Origin: Planctomycetota bacterium | Lineage (GTDB): Bacteria; Planctomycetota; UBA11346 | Reading direction: 5' to 3' | DNA length: 64,000 nucleotides | Assembly: GCA_014193115.1 (NCBI GenBank) | Contig: BJHQ01000009.1 | Location: 1 to 64,000, forward strand | Part shown: in pieces, positions 1 to 7,925 of the stretch | Numbering within the stretch: position 1 is the stretch's first letter | Layout of the letters: each line of letters begins with the position of its first letter | Notes under the pieces: generated by a model | Database searches by the model: none | Seen by the model: the letters and a program-made list of their open reading frames with translations, nothing else | Told to the model about the DNA's origin: nothing | Position numbers and translations under genes: made by a program

Positions 1-2
1 TC

Positions 3-68
3 GAGGAGTATGCCGTGACCAGCAGCAAATTCGACCAACTCTTGAAAGACTCAACCGCCACCCGATAA
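3..68 (+). CDS. C-terminal fragment of an unidentified protein
   Basis: The window opens in an uninterrupted plus-strand frame whose 21 visible codons end at a TAA at 66-68 and read EEYAVTSSKFDQLLKDSTATR. The start lies outside the window. Nothing here identifies a family, and the reading is supported only by an open frame with a plausible mix of residues. From 69 to 299 I see no convincing gene. Confidence 0.25.
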   Translation, partial: EEYAVTSSKFDQLLKDSTATR

Positions 69-299
69 GCCGAAACCCATACGCCCAGCAGGGCCAACGT
101 CCGGATGGCGGACAGGTGTCCTCATTTCTTGACTGGTCCGAATCCTGTACTGCCCACCATCCGTAACCCCAGGTCCCACAAGGACTTGGGGTACTTTTTT
201 GCCTCGGTCCGACACTGATACAGCCTCGGTTCGGCCACCGAAACCACGCTTTCCGTCATCGAGGTGGTGCCGACCGGCGGATGAACTCGGTGGCTGGGC

Positions 300-1400
300 C
301 TACGCCGAGCCATCCAGCATGGCTGGGCGCAGGCTGCGGTCGTCGTGAGCGAGGCCTTTCAGCGTTTCTTCGCGGATCAGCAGGTGGCAGTCGCGCTTGA
401 GCGCGATGAAGCGCGGATCGGTGGCTAGGGTGTGGTCGCGTGGCCGGGGCAGATCGACGGCGATGTCGGCGCGGATGCGGCCGGGGCGGGCGCTGAGGAC
501 GAGGACGCGGTCGGCCAGGAACAGCGCCTCGTCGATGTCGTGGGTGACGAAGACCACCGTCGCCCGCTGCCGGGTCCACAGGTCGAGGAGCAGCTCCTGC
601 ATCATCGCCCGGGTCTGTGCGTCGAGGGCGCCGAAGGGTTCATCCATCAGCACCACTGGCGGGCTGGTGATGAGGACACGGGCGATCTCGGCCCGCTGCT
701 GCATGCCGCCGGAAAGCTGCGCGGGATAGCGCTGGGCGCAGCTGGACAGGCCGACCTGGGCGAGCTGCTCGGCGGCGCGGCGCAGGCGCTCAGCGCGCGG
801 GACGCCGCGCATCTTGAGGCCGAAGGCGACATTGCTCAGGACGGTCTTCCACGGGAACAAACTGTGCTGCTGGAAGACCAGACCGCGGTCGGGATGGGGG
901 CCAGCGATGGCAGCGCCATCGACGCGCAGACTGCCGCCGGTGATCGGCAGATGCCCGGCGAGGGCCGAGAGCAGCGTCGATTTGCCGCACCCGGATGGAC
1001 CGAGCAGACAGGTGAACGAACCGGCAGGGATGACGCAGGAGACCCGATCCACCGCGATCAAGCTGTCGGCGCCGATACCGACTTGGATCGACACCTCGGT
1101 AAGTTCGATCCGGCCGCGGCTGGGCTCGGCTTTGCGCTCCGCTGATCTGCTCGCGGCGGCACTGGTGGCAGCGGTGCTGCCAGCGGGGTCTGCGGCGATC
1201 GCGCCGGGCAAGGCCGGATGGTCAGGTGGCGCCGCAACCTGGTCGGCGGTCAAGGCACTGCTAAAGAACTTCCCCGCTGCGCGGGGCTGCGGCTGCACCG
1301 CAGGGGCCGATTCCGCCGTCCCAAGATCTTGTTTGACCGGGGGCTGCCCGCCCCCGGCCGCGCCATCCGGCGCTCCCTCGAGCAGCCTGCGGCTGCTCAT
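300..1400 (-). CDS. Sulfonate/nitrate-type ABC transporter ATP-binding protein
   Basis: This is the 366-residue ATPase of an SsuB/TauB-like importer that powers uptake of a small sulfur compound from the periplasm. The ABC domain starts near residue 97. It shows Walker A GPSGCGKS (134-141), a signature LSGGMQQR (229-236), Walker B VVLMDE (249-254) and an H-loop FVTHD with His287. The ATG at 1400 overlaps the TGA of the upstream permease by 4 bp, so translational coupling fixes this start even though it gives about 96 residues of Ala/Pro-rich extension before the domain. Such an extension is unusual for SsuB-like ATPases. The substrate is inferred from context (AprBA-like genes upstream), and nitrate or another oxyanion cannot be excluded. 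Confidence 0.9.
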   Translation of the reverse strand: MSSRRLLEGAPDGAAGGGQPPVKQDLGTAESAPAVQPQPRAAGKFFSSALTADQVAAPPDHPALPGAIAADPAGSTAATSAAASRSAERKAEPSRGRIELTEVSIQVGIGADSLIAVDRVSCVIPAGSFTCLLGPSGCGKSTLLSALAGHLPITGGSLRVDGAAIAGPHPDRGLVFQQHSLFPWKTVLSNVAFGLKMRGVPRAERLRRAAEQLAQVGLSSCAQRYPAQLSGGMQQRAEIARVLITSPPVVLMDEPFGALDAQTRAMMQELLLDLWTRQRATVVFVTHDIDEALFLADRVLVLSARPGRIRADIAVDLPRPRDHTLATDPRFIALKRDCHLLIREETLKGLAHDDRSLRPAMLDGSA

Positions 1401-2311
1401 GTCTTTCCTGCGCGCAGACGCTGCCAGGGCATCAACCAGCTGGCCGTGAACCGGACCAGGGCGCTGCTGACCGTGCCGAATATACCGATCGCCGCCATGC
1501 CGACGATGATCTCAGCGTACCGCTGGAGATTGTAGGATTCCCAGGTGTAATAGCCGATGCCGTACTGGCCGGCGATCATCTCGGCAGTGACCAGGCAGAA
1601 CCAGGCGGTGCCCATGCCGATAGCCAGGCCGGTGGCGATGCCCGGAGCCGCGCCGGGAAGAATGACCTCGGTGAAAATGCTCCATCGCCCGGCTCCCAGG
1701 CTGCGCGCAGCGGCGATCAGCCGGCGATCGATGGACTCGACCGCATGGATGGTGCTGAGCAGGATCGGGAACAAAGCGCCCATGAAGGTGATGTAGACCA
1801 TCGACGCTTCCGAAGATGGGAACATCAAAATGGCCAGGGGAATCCAAGCGACTCCGGGAATTGGGCGGAGCAACTCCAAGGCCGGCATGGCCAGATCTTC
1901 GGCCAACCGCCAGCGGCCAATGGCCAGGCCGAGGCCAATGCCCACGACGGCCGCCAGCAGGAAACCGGCGAACACGCGAAAAAGGCTGTTGCAGACGTGG
2001 GGGACGACCTTTGGCGAGTGGAGCAGATCCCACCCCGCCGCCACCACTTCGGTCGGGGCTGGGACGTTGGCGAAGGTCACCACCCCGAGGTGGACGCGGT
2101 GCATCGACGCCACCTGCCACAAGCCGACGAGCACGGCCAGGGAAACCAGGCGCAGCAGGTGACGGCTAAGGTGCCAGCGCCGCCAGCGCGCCGCCAGACC
2201 ACCCGAACGTGGCGCGGACGTGCTGCCCGGATGCGAGGCACCAGTCCCAGCGAGGCCGGGACTGGTGATCGCTGTGACGGCAGAGGTTGGCGTAGCCGCT
2301 GGCATGGGCAT
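1397..2311 (-). CDS. Sulfonate/nitrate-type ABC transporter permease
   Basis: A 304-residue inner-membrane permease of the binding-protein-dependent family (SsuC/TauC-like). Several hydrophobic segments run from about residue 50 to the C-terminus. The EAA-type cytoplasmic loop, which contacts the ATPase, is visible as the stretch RLIAAARSLGAGRW followed by IFTEVILPGAAPGI. The start lies 17 bp after the binding-protein gene and the end overlaps the ATPase start by 4 bp, so the three importer genes form one transcript. The stop codon coincides with a 17-bp perfect palindrome of the form AGCAGCC-TGC-GGCTGCT. Confidence 0.9.
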   Translation of the reverse strand: MPMPAATPTSAVTAITSPGLAGTGASHPGSTSAPRSGGLAARWRRWHLSRHLLRLVSLAVLVGLWQVASMHRVHLGVVTFANVPAPTEVVAAGWDLLHSPKVVPHVCNSLFRVFAGFLLAAVVGIGLGLAIGRWRLAEDLAMPALELLRPIPGVAWIPLAILMFPSSEASMVYITFMGALFPILLSTIHAVESIDRRLIAAARSLGAGRWSIFTEVILPGAAPGIATGLAIGMGTAWFCLVTAEMIAGQYGIGYYTWESYNLQRYAEIIVGMAAIGIFGTVSSALVRFTASWLMPWQRLRAGKT

Positions 2312-2328
2312 CGCTCCGGATCACATCT

Positions 2329-3744
2329 TCAGGTGCCAGCCGCGGCCAGGGCCGCGGCATAGTCTCCCACCGTGCCACCATGGGCCGCCGCCCACGCCTC
2401 GGCCTCGGCTTTGAGGAGGAAGGCGGGCAGCGCGCCATCGCCGCCCAGGACATACCACACCCGTTGCGCGAACAGCTTCAGGCCGGTTTTGCGATCATGG
2501 ACGTAGACCACCCGCTCAGTCTTGCCGGCAGCGGTTTCAGCGCGCAGGGCTTTCAGGGCGCGGCGCGGACTGGCGTAGTGGCGGACCTTGGGTTCACCCT
2601 TCAGCCACACCTGGGCGACCAGGGTCGGCTCGGCCAGGGCGCTGCCGTCGCCTGCGTCGGTGCCAGTGATCGGCAGCTTGGCGTAGTTCTTCAGGCCGGC
2701 CTCGTAGTCCAGACCGCTAGCGGCATAGGCACGGCGCAGGTACTGGTCATCAACCACCCGCGCATCGTCGAGGTCGACGTCGGTCTTTTTGAGCAACTTC
2801 AAAGTTGCGATGGCGGTGTTCAGCGCCTGGCGGAACTCCGGTTTCCAGGTGAAATCCCGGGTCTGGATCCCGAGCGGGCCATGGAACAGGTACACCACCT
2901 CGGCCTCGATGCCGGTGACCTTGGCGATCAGCTCGCTGTACTGCTCGGGCTCGGCGCGGATCAGGGCATCGGCTTCGATCGCCGCAGCGAGGAAGGCGCC
3001 GACCACTTCCGGGTAGCGTTCGGCGAAGGCGGCACTGGCCAGGCTGCCGTGGAAAGTCGGCGTCTTGGCCTGGCTGCCGTCAAAGATCTTGCGGGCAAAT
3101 CCGCGGTAGGTGAACAGCTCGGGGAAGGGGACGAAATTGGCGTGGGCGTCGATCTTGCGCGCTTGCATCGATGAGCCTCCGACCTCCGGCGATTGCGAGA
3201 CCAGGGTGACGTCCTTTTCCGGATCCCAGCCCTGGGCAGCGATGGCGCGCAGCAGCATGCCATGGGCGGTCGAGCCAAAAGGCACCGAGATTTGCTTGCC
3301 CTTCAGCTCTGCCAGGCTCTGCACCGGGGAATCGACCGGCACCACCAGGCCATTGCCGCTGCCGGTGGTCGAACCGGACAGGACGGTGAGGAAAACGCTG
3401 CGCTTGCCGGCCTTCTGGAAGGCGGCGGCATTGAGCGATCCAGGGAAATCGGCCATCGAACCGAGATCGAGCTTGTCGGCGATCATTTCGTTGGTCAGAG
3501 GCGGTCCGCTGGTGAAGTTCTTCCACTGCACGTCCCACGTGACGTCGGCATACCGGCCGCTCTTGGGCAGGTGCTTTTCGAGCAGCTTCAATTCGCGAAT
3601 GAGCAAGCCACCGGTGGCGCAGTTGATCGTGGTGTCCTGGGTGCCGATGGCGACGCGAATGGTCTCGGCCGCGGCCAGACCGGCAGTGGACGCAGCAGCG
3701 AGCAGCAGTCCGAGGGAGCGTGAAAGAAAGGAGGTCGGGCGCAT
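2329..3744 (-). CDS. ABC transporter substrate-binding protein with NosL-like tail
   Basis: A 471-residue secreted binding protein of the NMT1/TauA type. Residues 1-26 form a signal peptide (hydrophobic run ending LAAA before ETIRV). The bilobed binding domain follows to about residue 360, with ISVPFGSTAHGMLL and NFVPFPELF as ligand-lobe segments. It is longer than ordinary TauA-like proteins (about 330). The last 90 or so residues contain VWYVLGGDG and AHGGTVGDY, which resemble the C-terminal half of NosL-type metal-binding domains; this is a pattern match by eye. It sits 16 bp after the HEAT-repeat gene and 17 bp before the permease. It probably delivers a sulfonate or related oxyanion to the importer. 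Confidence 0.85.
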   Translation of the reverse strand: MRPTSFLSRSLGLLLAAASTAGLAAAETIRVAIGTQDTTINCATGGLLIRELKLLEKHLPKSGRYADVTWDVQWKNFTSGPPLTNEMIADKLDLGSMADFPGSLNAAAFQKAGKRSVFLTVLSGSTTGSGNGLVVPVDSPVQSLAELKGKQISVPFGSTAHGMLLRAIAAQGWDPEKDVTLVSQSPEVGGSSMQARKIDAHANFVPFPELFTYRGFARKIFDGSQAKTPTFHGSLASAAFAERYPEVVGAFLAAAIEADALIRAEPEQYSELIAKVTGIEAEVVYLFHGPLGIQTRDFTWKPEFRQALNTAIATLKLLKKTDVDLDDARVVDDQYLRRAYAASGLDYEAGLKNYAKLPITGTDAGDGSALAEPTLVAQVWLKGEPKVRHYASPRRALKALRAETAAGKTERVVYVHDRKTGLKLFAQRVWYVLGGDGALPAFLLKAEAEAWAAAHGGTVGDYAAALAAAGT

Positions 3745-3760
3745 GGGAATCCGGGTGGGT

Positions 3761-4765
3761 TCAGGGTGAACGAATGGGGAAAGCGGTCAGCGCGCGGGTG
3801 GCAGCCTTGCGCACCTCGGCGTCGGGATCGGTAGCGCGCAGGGCTTCCAGGCGATTCCGCGCGGCGGCGGCCTGGTCGGCGGCCAGGCCGTCGCCGAGTT
3901 CGCCTAGCGCGGTGGCGCCAGCCCGGCGCAGATCGGCCAGGGAATCGCTGAGGAAACCAAGCAGAGGCGTCGCCGCGGCGACGGCCCTCAGGCGGCCCAA
4001 GCTGAGGATGGTTTCGCGGCGCACCTGCCAGGCCTGATCGTCGAGTGCCCGTAACAACGCCGGCACTACCGAGCTCAGTGCCGAACGGCCGAGGACGATG
4101 GCCGCCTCGCGGCGTACCTGCCAATCGGCATCGCCCAAGGCTGTGGCCAGCGCACCGCTGGTCGCCGGCCCGAGCCACGGCGCCAGCGCGCCCACGGCCA
4201 ATCGGCGCACCGCAGCGTCGTCATCGCTCAGCGCGGCGACCAGGGCATCCACCGAGGTCGGGTCGCGCAGGAAGGCCAGGGACACCACGGCCTCGCGCCG
4301 CACTGCCGGCGCCGGATCGGCCAAGGCGGCGGTCAGCGGTGCACGGGCCTGAGGCGAGCGATGCTCACGTAACGCCGCGACCACGGCGGCGCGGATCAGC
4401 GGCTGATCGGCGGCTGTGGTGGATGCGGCCCCCAGAGCGGAAACCAGGGCCGCGACCACCGCCGATTCCGACGCAGCGCCACCAGCCGGATCACGGAAGG
4501 AACGCAGCGCCGCCCCGGCGGCTTCGCGCACCGCGGGATCGGGATCGGCTGCGGCGGCGCACAGTCGCGGCACAGCAGCAACCTCGCCGAGCTCCTCAAG
4601 CAGGCCGATGGCGAGCAGGCGCACCGCGGGCTCTCCATCGTGGCTGACCTCAAGCAGCACCGGCAGGTCCTCGCCTGCCAAATGGTCTTCCCAACCGGCG
4701 AGCACCACCTGGCGCTGGGCGGCAGGGCTCTGGTCCAGGAGCTCACGCAGGGTCGCTGAGGACAT
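3761..4765 (-). CDS. HEAT-repeat (PBS lyase-like) protein
   Basis: A 334-residue cytoplasmic-looking protein built almost entirely of 30-residue helical HEAT repeats. The recurring pattern is D-P-V-D-A-L-V-x-A-L followed by D-A-A-V-R-R-x-A-V-x-A-L, and at least eight repeats run from residue 20 to the end. The ATG at 4765 overlaps the ferredoxin TGA (ATGA), which fixes the start and rejects the longer open frame. HEAT-repeat proteins are adaptors or enzyme partners. Position between an AprB-like ferredoxin and a binding protein suggests it scaffolds or matures the flavoprotein-ferredoxin complex, which is inference. Confidence 0.85.
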   Translation of the reverse strand: MSSATLRELLDQSPAAQRQVVLAGWEDHLAGEDLPVLLEVSHDGEPAVRLLAIGLLEELGEVAAVPRLCAAAADPDPAVREAAGAALRSFRDPAGGAASESAVVAALVSALGAASTTAADQPLIRAAVVAALREHRSPQARAPLTAALADPAPAVRREAVVSLAFLRDPTSVDALVAALSDDDAAVRRLAVGALAPWLGPATSGALATALGDADWQVRREAAIVLGRSALSSVVPALLRALDDQAWQVRRETILSLGRLRAVAAATPLLGFLSDSLADLRRAGATALGELGDGLAADQAAAARNRLEALRATDPDAEVRKAATRALTAFPIRSP

Positions 4766-5049
4766 CAGCGCACCAGCAACGGTATCTTGACCGTGATCGC
4801 GTCGTTGGGGCAGTCGAGCTCGCAGGCCAGGCAGTACCAGCAATCGTCATGGGCCATGCGCGCCTTTCCGGCGGCCGCGTCGATGGCCAGGCAATCCACC
4901 GGGCAGGATTCGACGCAGATCCGGCAACCGGTAACGCATTTGCTGTCGTCCACCACCACTGGAACATCCAACCGGCGCCTGGTCTGGGCATTGCCCACCA
5001 CCAGCGCCTGGGCGGCTTTTACCGGTTCACGATCAGGGAGGTCGGGCAT
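4765..5049 (-). CDS. AprB-like ferredoxin with two 4Fe-4S clusters
   Basis: A 94-residue iron-sulfur protein. One cluster motif uses Cys38, Cys42, Cys45 and Cys49 (Cys-x3-Cys-x2-Cys-x3-Cys-Pro, with an extra residue in the first spacing). The second uses Cys70, Cys73, Cys76 and Cys80 in canonical spacing, with CWYCLACELDCP typical of AprB-like electron carriers. The start at 5049 is chosen because it lies 7 bp after the flavoprotein stop; the longer frame would run back inside that gene. With the flavoprotein it probably forms a two-subunit electron-transfer enzyme like adenylylsulfate reductase. Confidence 0.88.
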   Translation of the reverse strand: MPDLPDREPVKAAQALVVGNAQTRRRLDVPVVVDDSKCVTGCRICVESCPVDCLAIDAAAGKARMAHDDCWYCLACELDCPNDAITVKIPLLVR

Positions 5050-5056
5050 CGCGGAC

Positions 5057-6901
5057 TCAGGGGTGGGCGACGGTGGCAGCCGCGATGGATCTGGACTCGG
5101 CCGGCACTGGAGCAGCAGTTTCAACCTTGGCCGGCAGCCTGATCTTCGAATAGCTGTGCAGTTCGGCGTCGCTGACCGGCACCACGTACGGAGCAACCGG
5201 GCGTTCGCTGATCGCCATCGCTCCATCGGTTCCGAGATGAACGTTGACGTGGACGAACCACCGCGCGTCGTCGCGCTCAGGATAGTCAAGGCGGTAATGG
5301 TACAGGCCCCAGCGGCTCTCGGTGCGGTGCAGCGAGGCCCGCGCCGCCATCTCGGCGCAATCGAGGATGAAGCCGACCTCCACCACCCGCATCAGTTCGT
5401 GGGGATCGGCGGCCCCGGCCTCCGCCAGTTCGCTGCGGAAACGCTCGGCGTGGCCAAGGAAAGCATGGTAGCGGTTGGCGGTTTTGGGCGGCTGGAGGTA
5501 ATCGTTGACCAGCCGACGGATCTTGTATTCGAGCTGATGCGCCGGCAGTCCGTCCGACCGCGCCAGCGGTGCCAGCACCCGCTCGCGCTCGGCAGCGATG
5601 GCGGTCTCTGACGCCTCGCTCAAGGGCGGCGCTTCGCTCATCGGCGTAGCCCCGCTTGGACCTTCCGCAGTCAGGCGAGCCACCGCGTCCTCGGCCGCGA
5701 TCCGGCCATAGGTCAGCGCGCCAAGCAGATAATTGTGCGGCACCGAAGCCATATCGCCGGCGGCATACAAACCATCGACCGTGGTCCGGGCGTGCTCATC
5801 GACCCACACGCCGCTGGCGCTGTGGCCGCTGCACAGGCCGATCTCGCTGACGTGCATCTCGACCTGGTCGGTGGCGTAGGACTGGCCACGGCCGCGGTGG
5901 AACCGGCCGCGGCTGGGCCGCTCGGTGCGATGCAGGACGCGCTCGATCTCGGTCAAGGTCTCGGGCGCCAGATGGTCGAGCTTGAGATACACCGGACCGC
6001 GTTCGGAGTGCAATTCCTTGTAGAATTCCAGCATCATCTGGCCGCTCCAGTAATCGCTGCGGATGAAGCGGTGGCCAAGGGCATTGACCGTGTGCCCACC
6101 CAGCGGACCGGTGACATAGGCGCAGGCTGGGCCGTTGTAGTCCTTGATCAGCGGATTGATCTGGAAGCACTCGATGCCGGTCAGCTCGGCTCCGGCATGG
6201 TACGCCAGCGCATAGCCGTCGCCAGCATTGGCTGGATTCTCGTAGGTTCCGAACAGGTAGCCCGAAGCCGGCAGACCGAGACGGCCCGAGGCGCCGCAGG
6301 CCAGGATCACCGCCCGGGCCCGGATCACCGACACCGCCCCGCTGCGCACGTCGAGACCGATCACCCCGGCGATCCGCCGTCGTCCGCTGGAATCCTCCAC
6401 CAGCAGCCGGGTCGCCATCACCCGGTTGACCGTCTGGACTCCGGCGCGGCGGATCTGCCGACAGAGGATCTTCTTCAGGTCGTAGCCCTCTGGCATCGGC
6501 AGAACATAGCGGCCGTTGTGGTGGACCTGGCGCACATCGTAGTCGCCGCCCGGCGTCTTCTGGAAACGCACGCCCCAGGCGTCGAGCTGCTGGATCATCG
6601 GCCAGGAGCGTTCGGCATAGGCCAGCACCGCGCGCTGATCGACGATGCCGTCGTTGGCCATGGTGATCTCACGCACGTACTGTTCAGGCGTGGCGTGGCC
6701 CGGGATGACCGCGTTGTTGAGGCCATCCATGCCGATGGCGATGGCGCCGCTGCGCTTGATGTTGGCCTTTTCCAACAGCAGCACCCGGCCACCACCGGCC
6801 GCCGCGAGACCCTGGGCAGCGAAAATCGCCGCCGTCGATCCGGCGCTGCCGCCGCCGACGACGATGACATCGGCATGGGTAGGAATCGCTGGAGTGCTCA
6901 T
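5057..6901 (-). CDS. AprA-like FAD-dependent flavoprotein (fumarate reductase/APS reductase superfamily)
   Basis: A 614-residue flavoprotein. The N-terminal Rossmann motif VVGGGSAG lies at residues 14-21 and is followed by LLLEKANIKRSGAIAIGMDG, the pattern seen in AprA and fumarate reductase flavoproteins. A second FAD contact is GLYAAGDMASVPHNYLLGAL, and an AprA-like helical C-terminal domain occupies roughly residues 440-580. It heads the six-gene minus-strand operon, and a ferredoxin follows 7 bp later. Family knowledge points to sulfur-oxyanion redox chemistry. Fumarate-reductase-like activity on another substrate remains possible, because residues contacting APS cannot be checked by eye. 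Confidence 0.85.
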   Translation of the reverse strand: MSTPAIPTHADVIVVGGGSAGSTAAIFAAQGLAAAGGGRVLLLEKANIKRSGAIAIGMDGLNNAVIPGHATPEQYVREITMANDGIVDQRAVLAYAERSWPMIQQLDAWGVRFQKTPGGDYDVRQVHHNGRYVLPMPEGYDLKKILCRQIRRAGVQTVNRVMATRLLVEDSSGRRRIAGVIGLDVRSGAVSVIRARAVILACGASGRLGLPASGYLFGTYENPANAGDGYALAYHAGAELTGIECFQINPLIKDYNGPACAYVTGPLGGHTVNALGHRFIRSDYWSGQMMLEFYKELHSERGPVYLKLDHLAPETLTEIERVLHRTERPSRGRFHRGRGQSYATDQVEMHVSEIGLCSGHSASGVWVDEHARTTVDGLYAAGDMASVPHNYLLGALTYGRIAAEDAVARLTAEGPSGATPMSEAPPLSEASETAIAAERERVLAPLARSDGLPAHQLEYKIRRLVNDYLQPPKTANRYHAFLGHAERFRSELAEAGAADPHELMRVVEVGFILDCAEMAARASLHRTESRWGLYHYRLDYPERDDARWFVHVNVHLGTDGAMAISERPVAPYVVPVSDAELHSYSKIRLPAKVETAAPVPAESRSIAAATVAHP

Positions 6902-7000
6902 GCCGGGCTCGCGGTCCGGTACGCCGCCGCACGTGCGGTAGGTCGCGGGATGGTCATAGGTGCAATCAGTCAGTGATGTGCAGGAAAAGGATGGACCTTT

Positions 7001-7531
7001 TCAGCGTGCCTGGGCGGTGGCCGGAATCGTGGCGGGAACAGCCGGCTTTTCGCCACGCCACAGGTCCGCAGAGCCGAGTCCGACCACGCCGGCTGCCTTC
7101 GCCTGGAGGAAAAGCTGCGTTTTGTACCCGACCAATTGCTTGACGATGCCCTCGAACAGAGCTTCGGACAAGAGCAGTTCGACACCTTGGCCATTGCGCA
7201 CCCGGCGGGTGGCGAAGGCGGCCTCGTCGATCGGCGCCAGCAGCCGCTCCACCGCCTGCTGCTGCGCAGCGAAGACCGCCGGGAAGGCGTCGAGAGCCAA
7301 GCCACGCACCGCTGCCAGGCGCTGTTCCCACCAGCCATCCTGCTTGCCGTTGAGCAGCCAGGTCACCGCTGCTTCGCTGGTGATCGCCAGGTATTCCAGC
7401 AGTTCCTGGGTACTGCGCTGGGCCGGCGTGAAGCGGAAGGCGAGGTGCTGCGGCTGGAGCTGACGGGTCAGATGGGTGATGATGCGCAGCTCTTTGGCGA
7501 TGGAACTGAGGATCTCGGTCTTGGTGGGCAT
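7001..7531 (-). CDS. DinB-family protein
   Basis: A 176-residue helical protein that resembles the DinB/YfiT four-helix-bundle family, many of which are metal-dependent thiol-transferase-like enzymes. Supporting stretches are ELRIITHLTRQLQPQHLAFRF at the start and STQELLEYLAITSEAAVTWL in the second helix. The start at 7531 (MPTKTEIL) is chosen over the longer frame because the additional N-terminal residues are unlike any domain. It lies 99 bp upstream of the AprA-like gene on the same strand and could be the first gene of that operon. A second DinB-like gene lies at 14653-15150. Confidence 0.7.
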   Translation of the reverse strand: MPTKTEILSSIAKELRIITHLTRQLQPQHLAFRFTPAQRSTQELLEYLAITSEAAVTWLLNGKQDGWWEQRLAAVRGLALDAFPAVFAAQQQAVERLLAPIDEAAFATRRVRNGQGVELLLSEALFEGIVKQLVGYKTQLFLQAKAAGVVGLGSADLWRGEKPAVPATIPATAQAR

Positions 7532-7730
7532 GGGTGCTTGCTGGGAATCGGGAGTTGGAGGAGCCGAGCGATCTCGACGCTCTCGGCTAGCATCGCCCAT
7601 TCCAATTCCGTTCGATCCCGCATCATTCTGATAAAACAGAAAATAGTTCGTCATTTGACAATATTTTTTCGTCATGCTATTGGATCATCGGCTGACCGAG
7701 TTCAGTTGTGATGAATCACGCCGATGGTCG

Positions 7731-7925
7731 ATGTTGCATACGCAGCAGCCCGTTGCAGCGGACTGCTGCGCCGTGCTCACCTGTTGCTGCCCTACTGCTG
7801 CTCCGGCAGCATCCAGCGCCCGGTCCGGGTCGCGGAAGGCTCGAAGGTCTGGTCCGTCCTGCGCTAACTCCTGCGCCACTTGCTGCCCCCCTCCATCGCC
7901 GGTTCCCACTCAGCCATCGCCCGCC
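7731..7925 (+). promoter_or_regulatory. Possible cysteine-rich leader segment upstream of serine acetyltransferase
   Basis: An ATG at 7731 opens a frame continuous with the downstream acetyltransferase. It encodes a peptide with an unusually dense run of cysteine codons (ADCCAVLTCCC near residues 11-21, then two more Cys-containing clusters). The DNA has repeated GCAGCAG and CTGCTGC blocks that can pair. This could be a cysteine-sensing attenuator peptide or simply an untranslated G/C-rich leader. No Shine-Dalgarno sequence is visible, so confidence is low. Confidence 0.2.

Noticed and set aside
122..313. 63-codon minus-strand frame near the left edge
   Set aside because: No start signal, no recognisable domain, and it overlaps the terminus of the ATPase gene; probably chance.
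5057..6901. Succinate dehydrogenase or fumarate reductase of central metabolism
   Set aside because: There is no membrane anchor subunit, and the partner is a two-cluster AprB-like ferredoxin in a sulfonate-importer operon.
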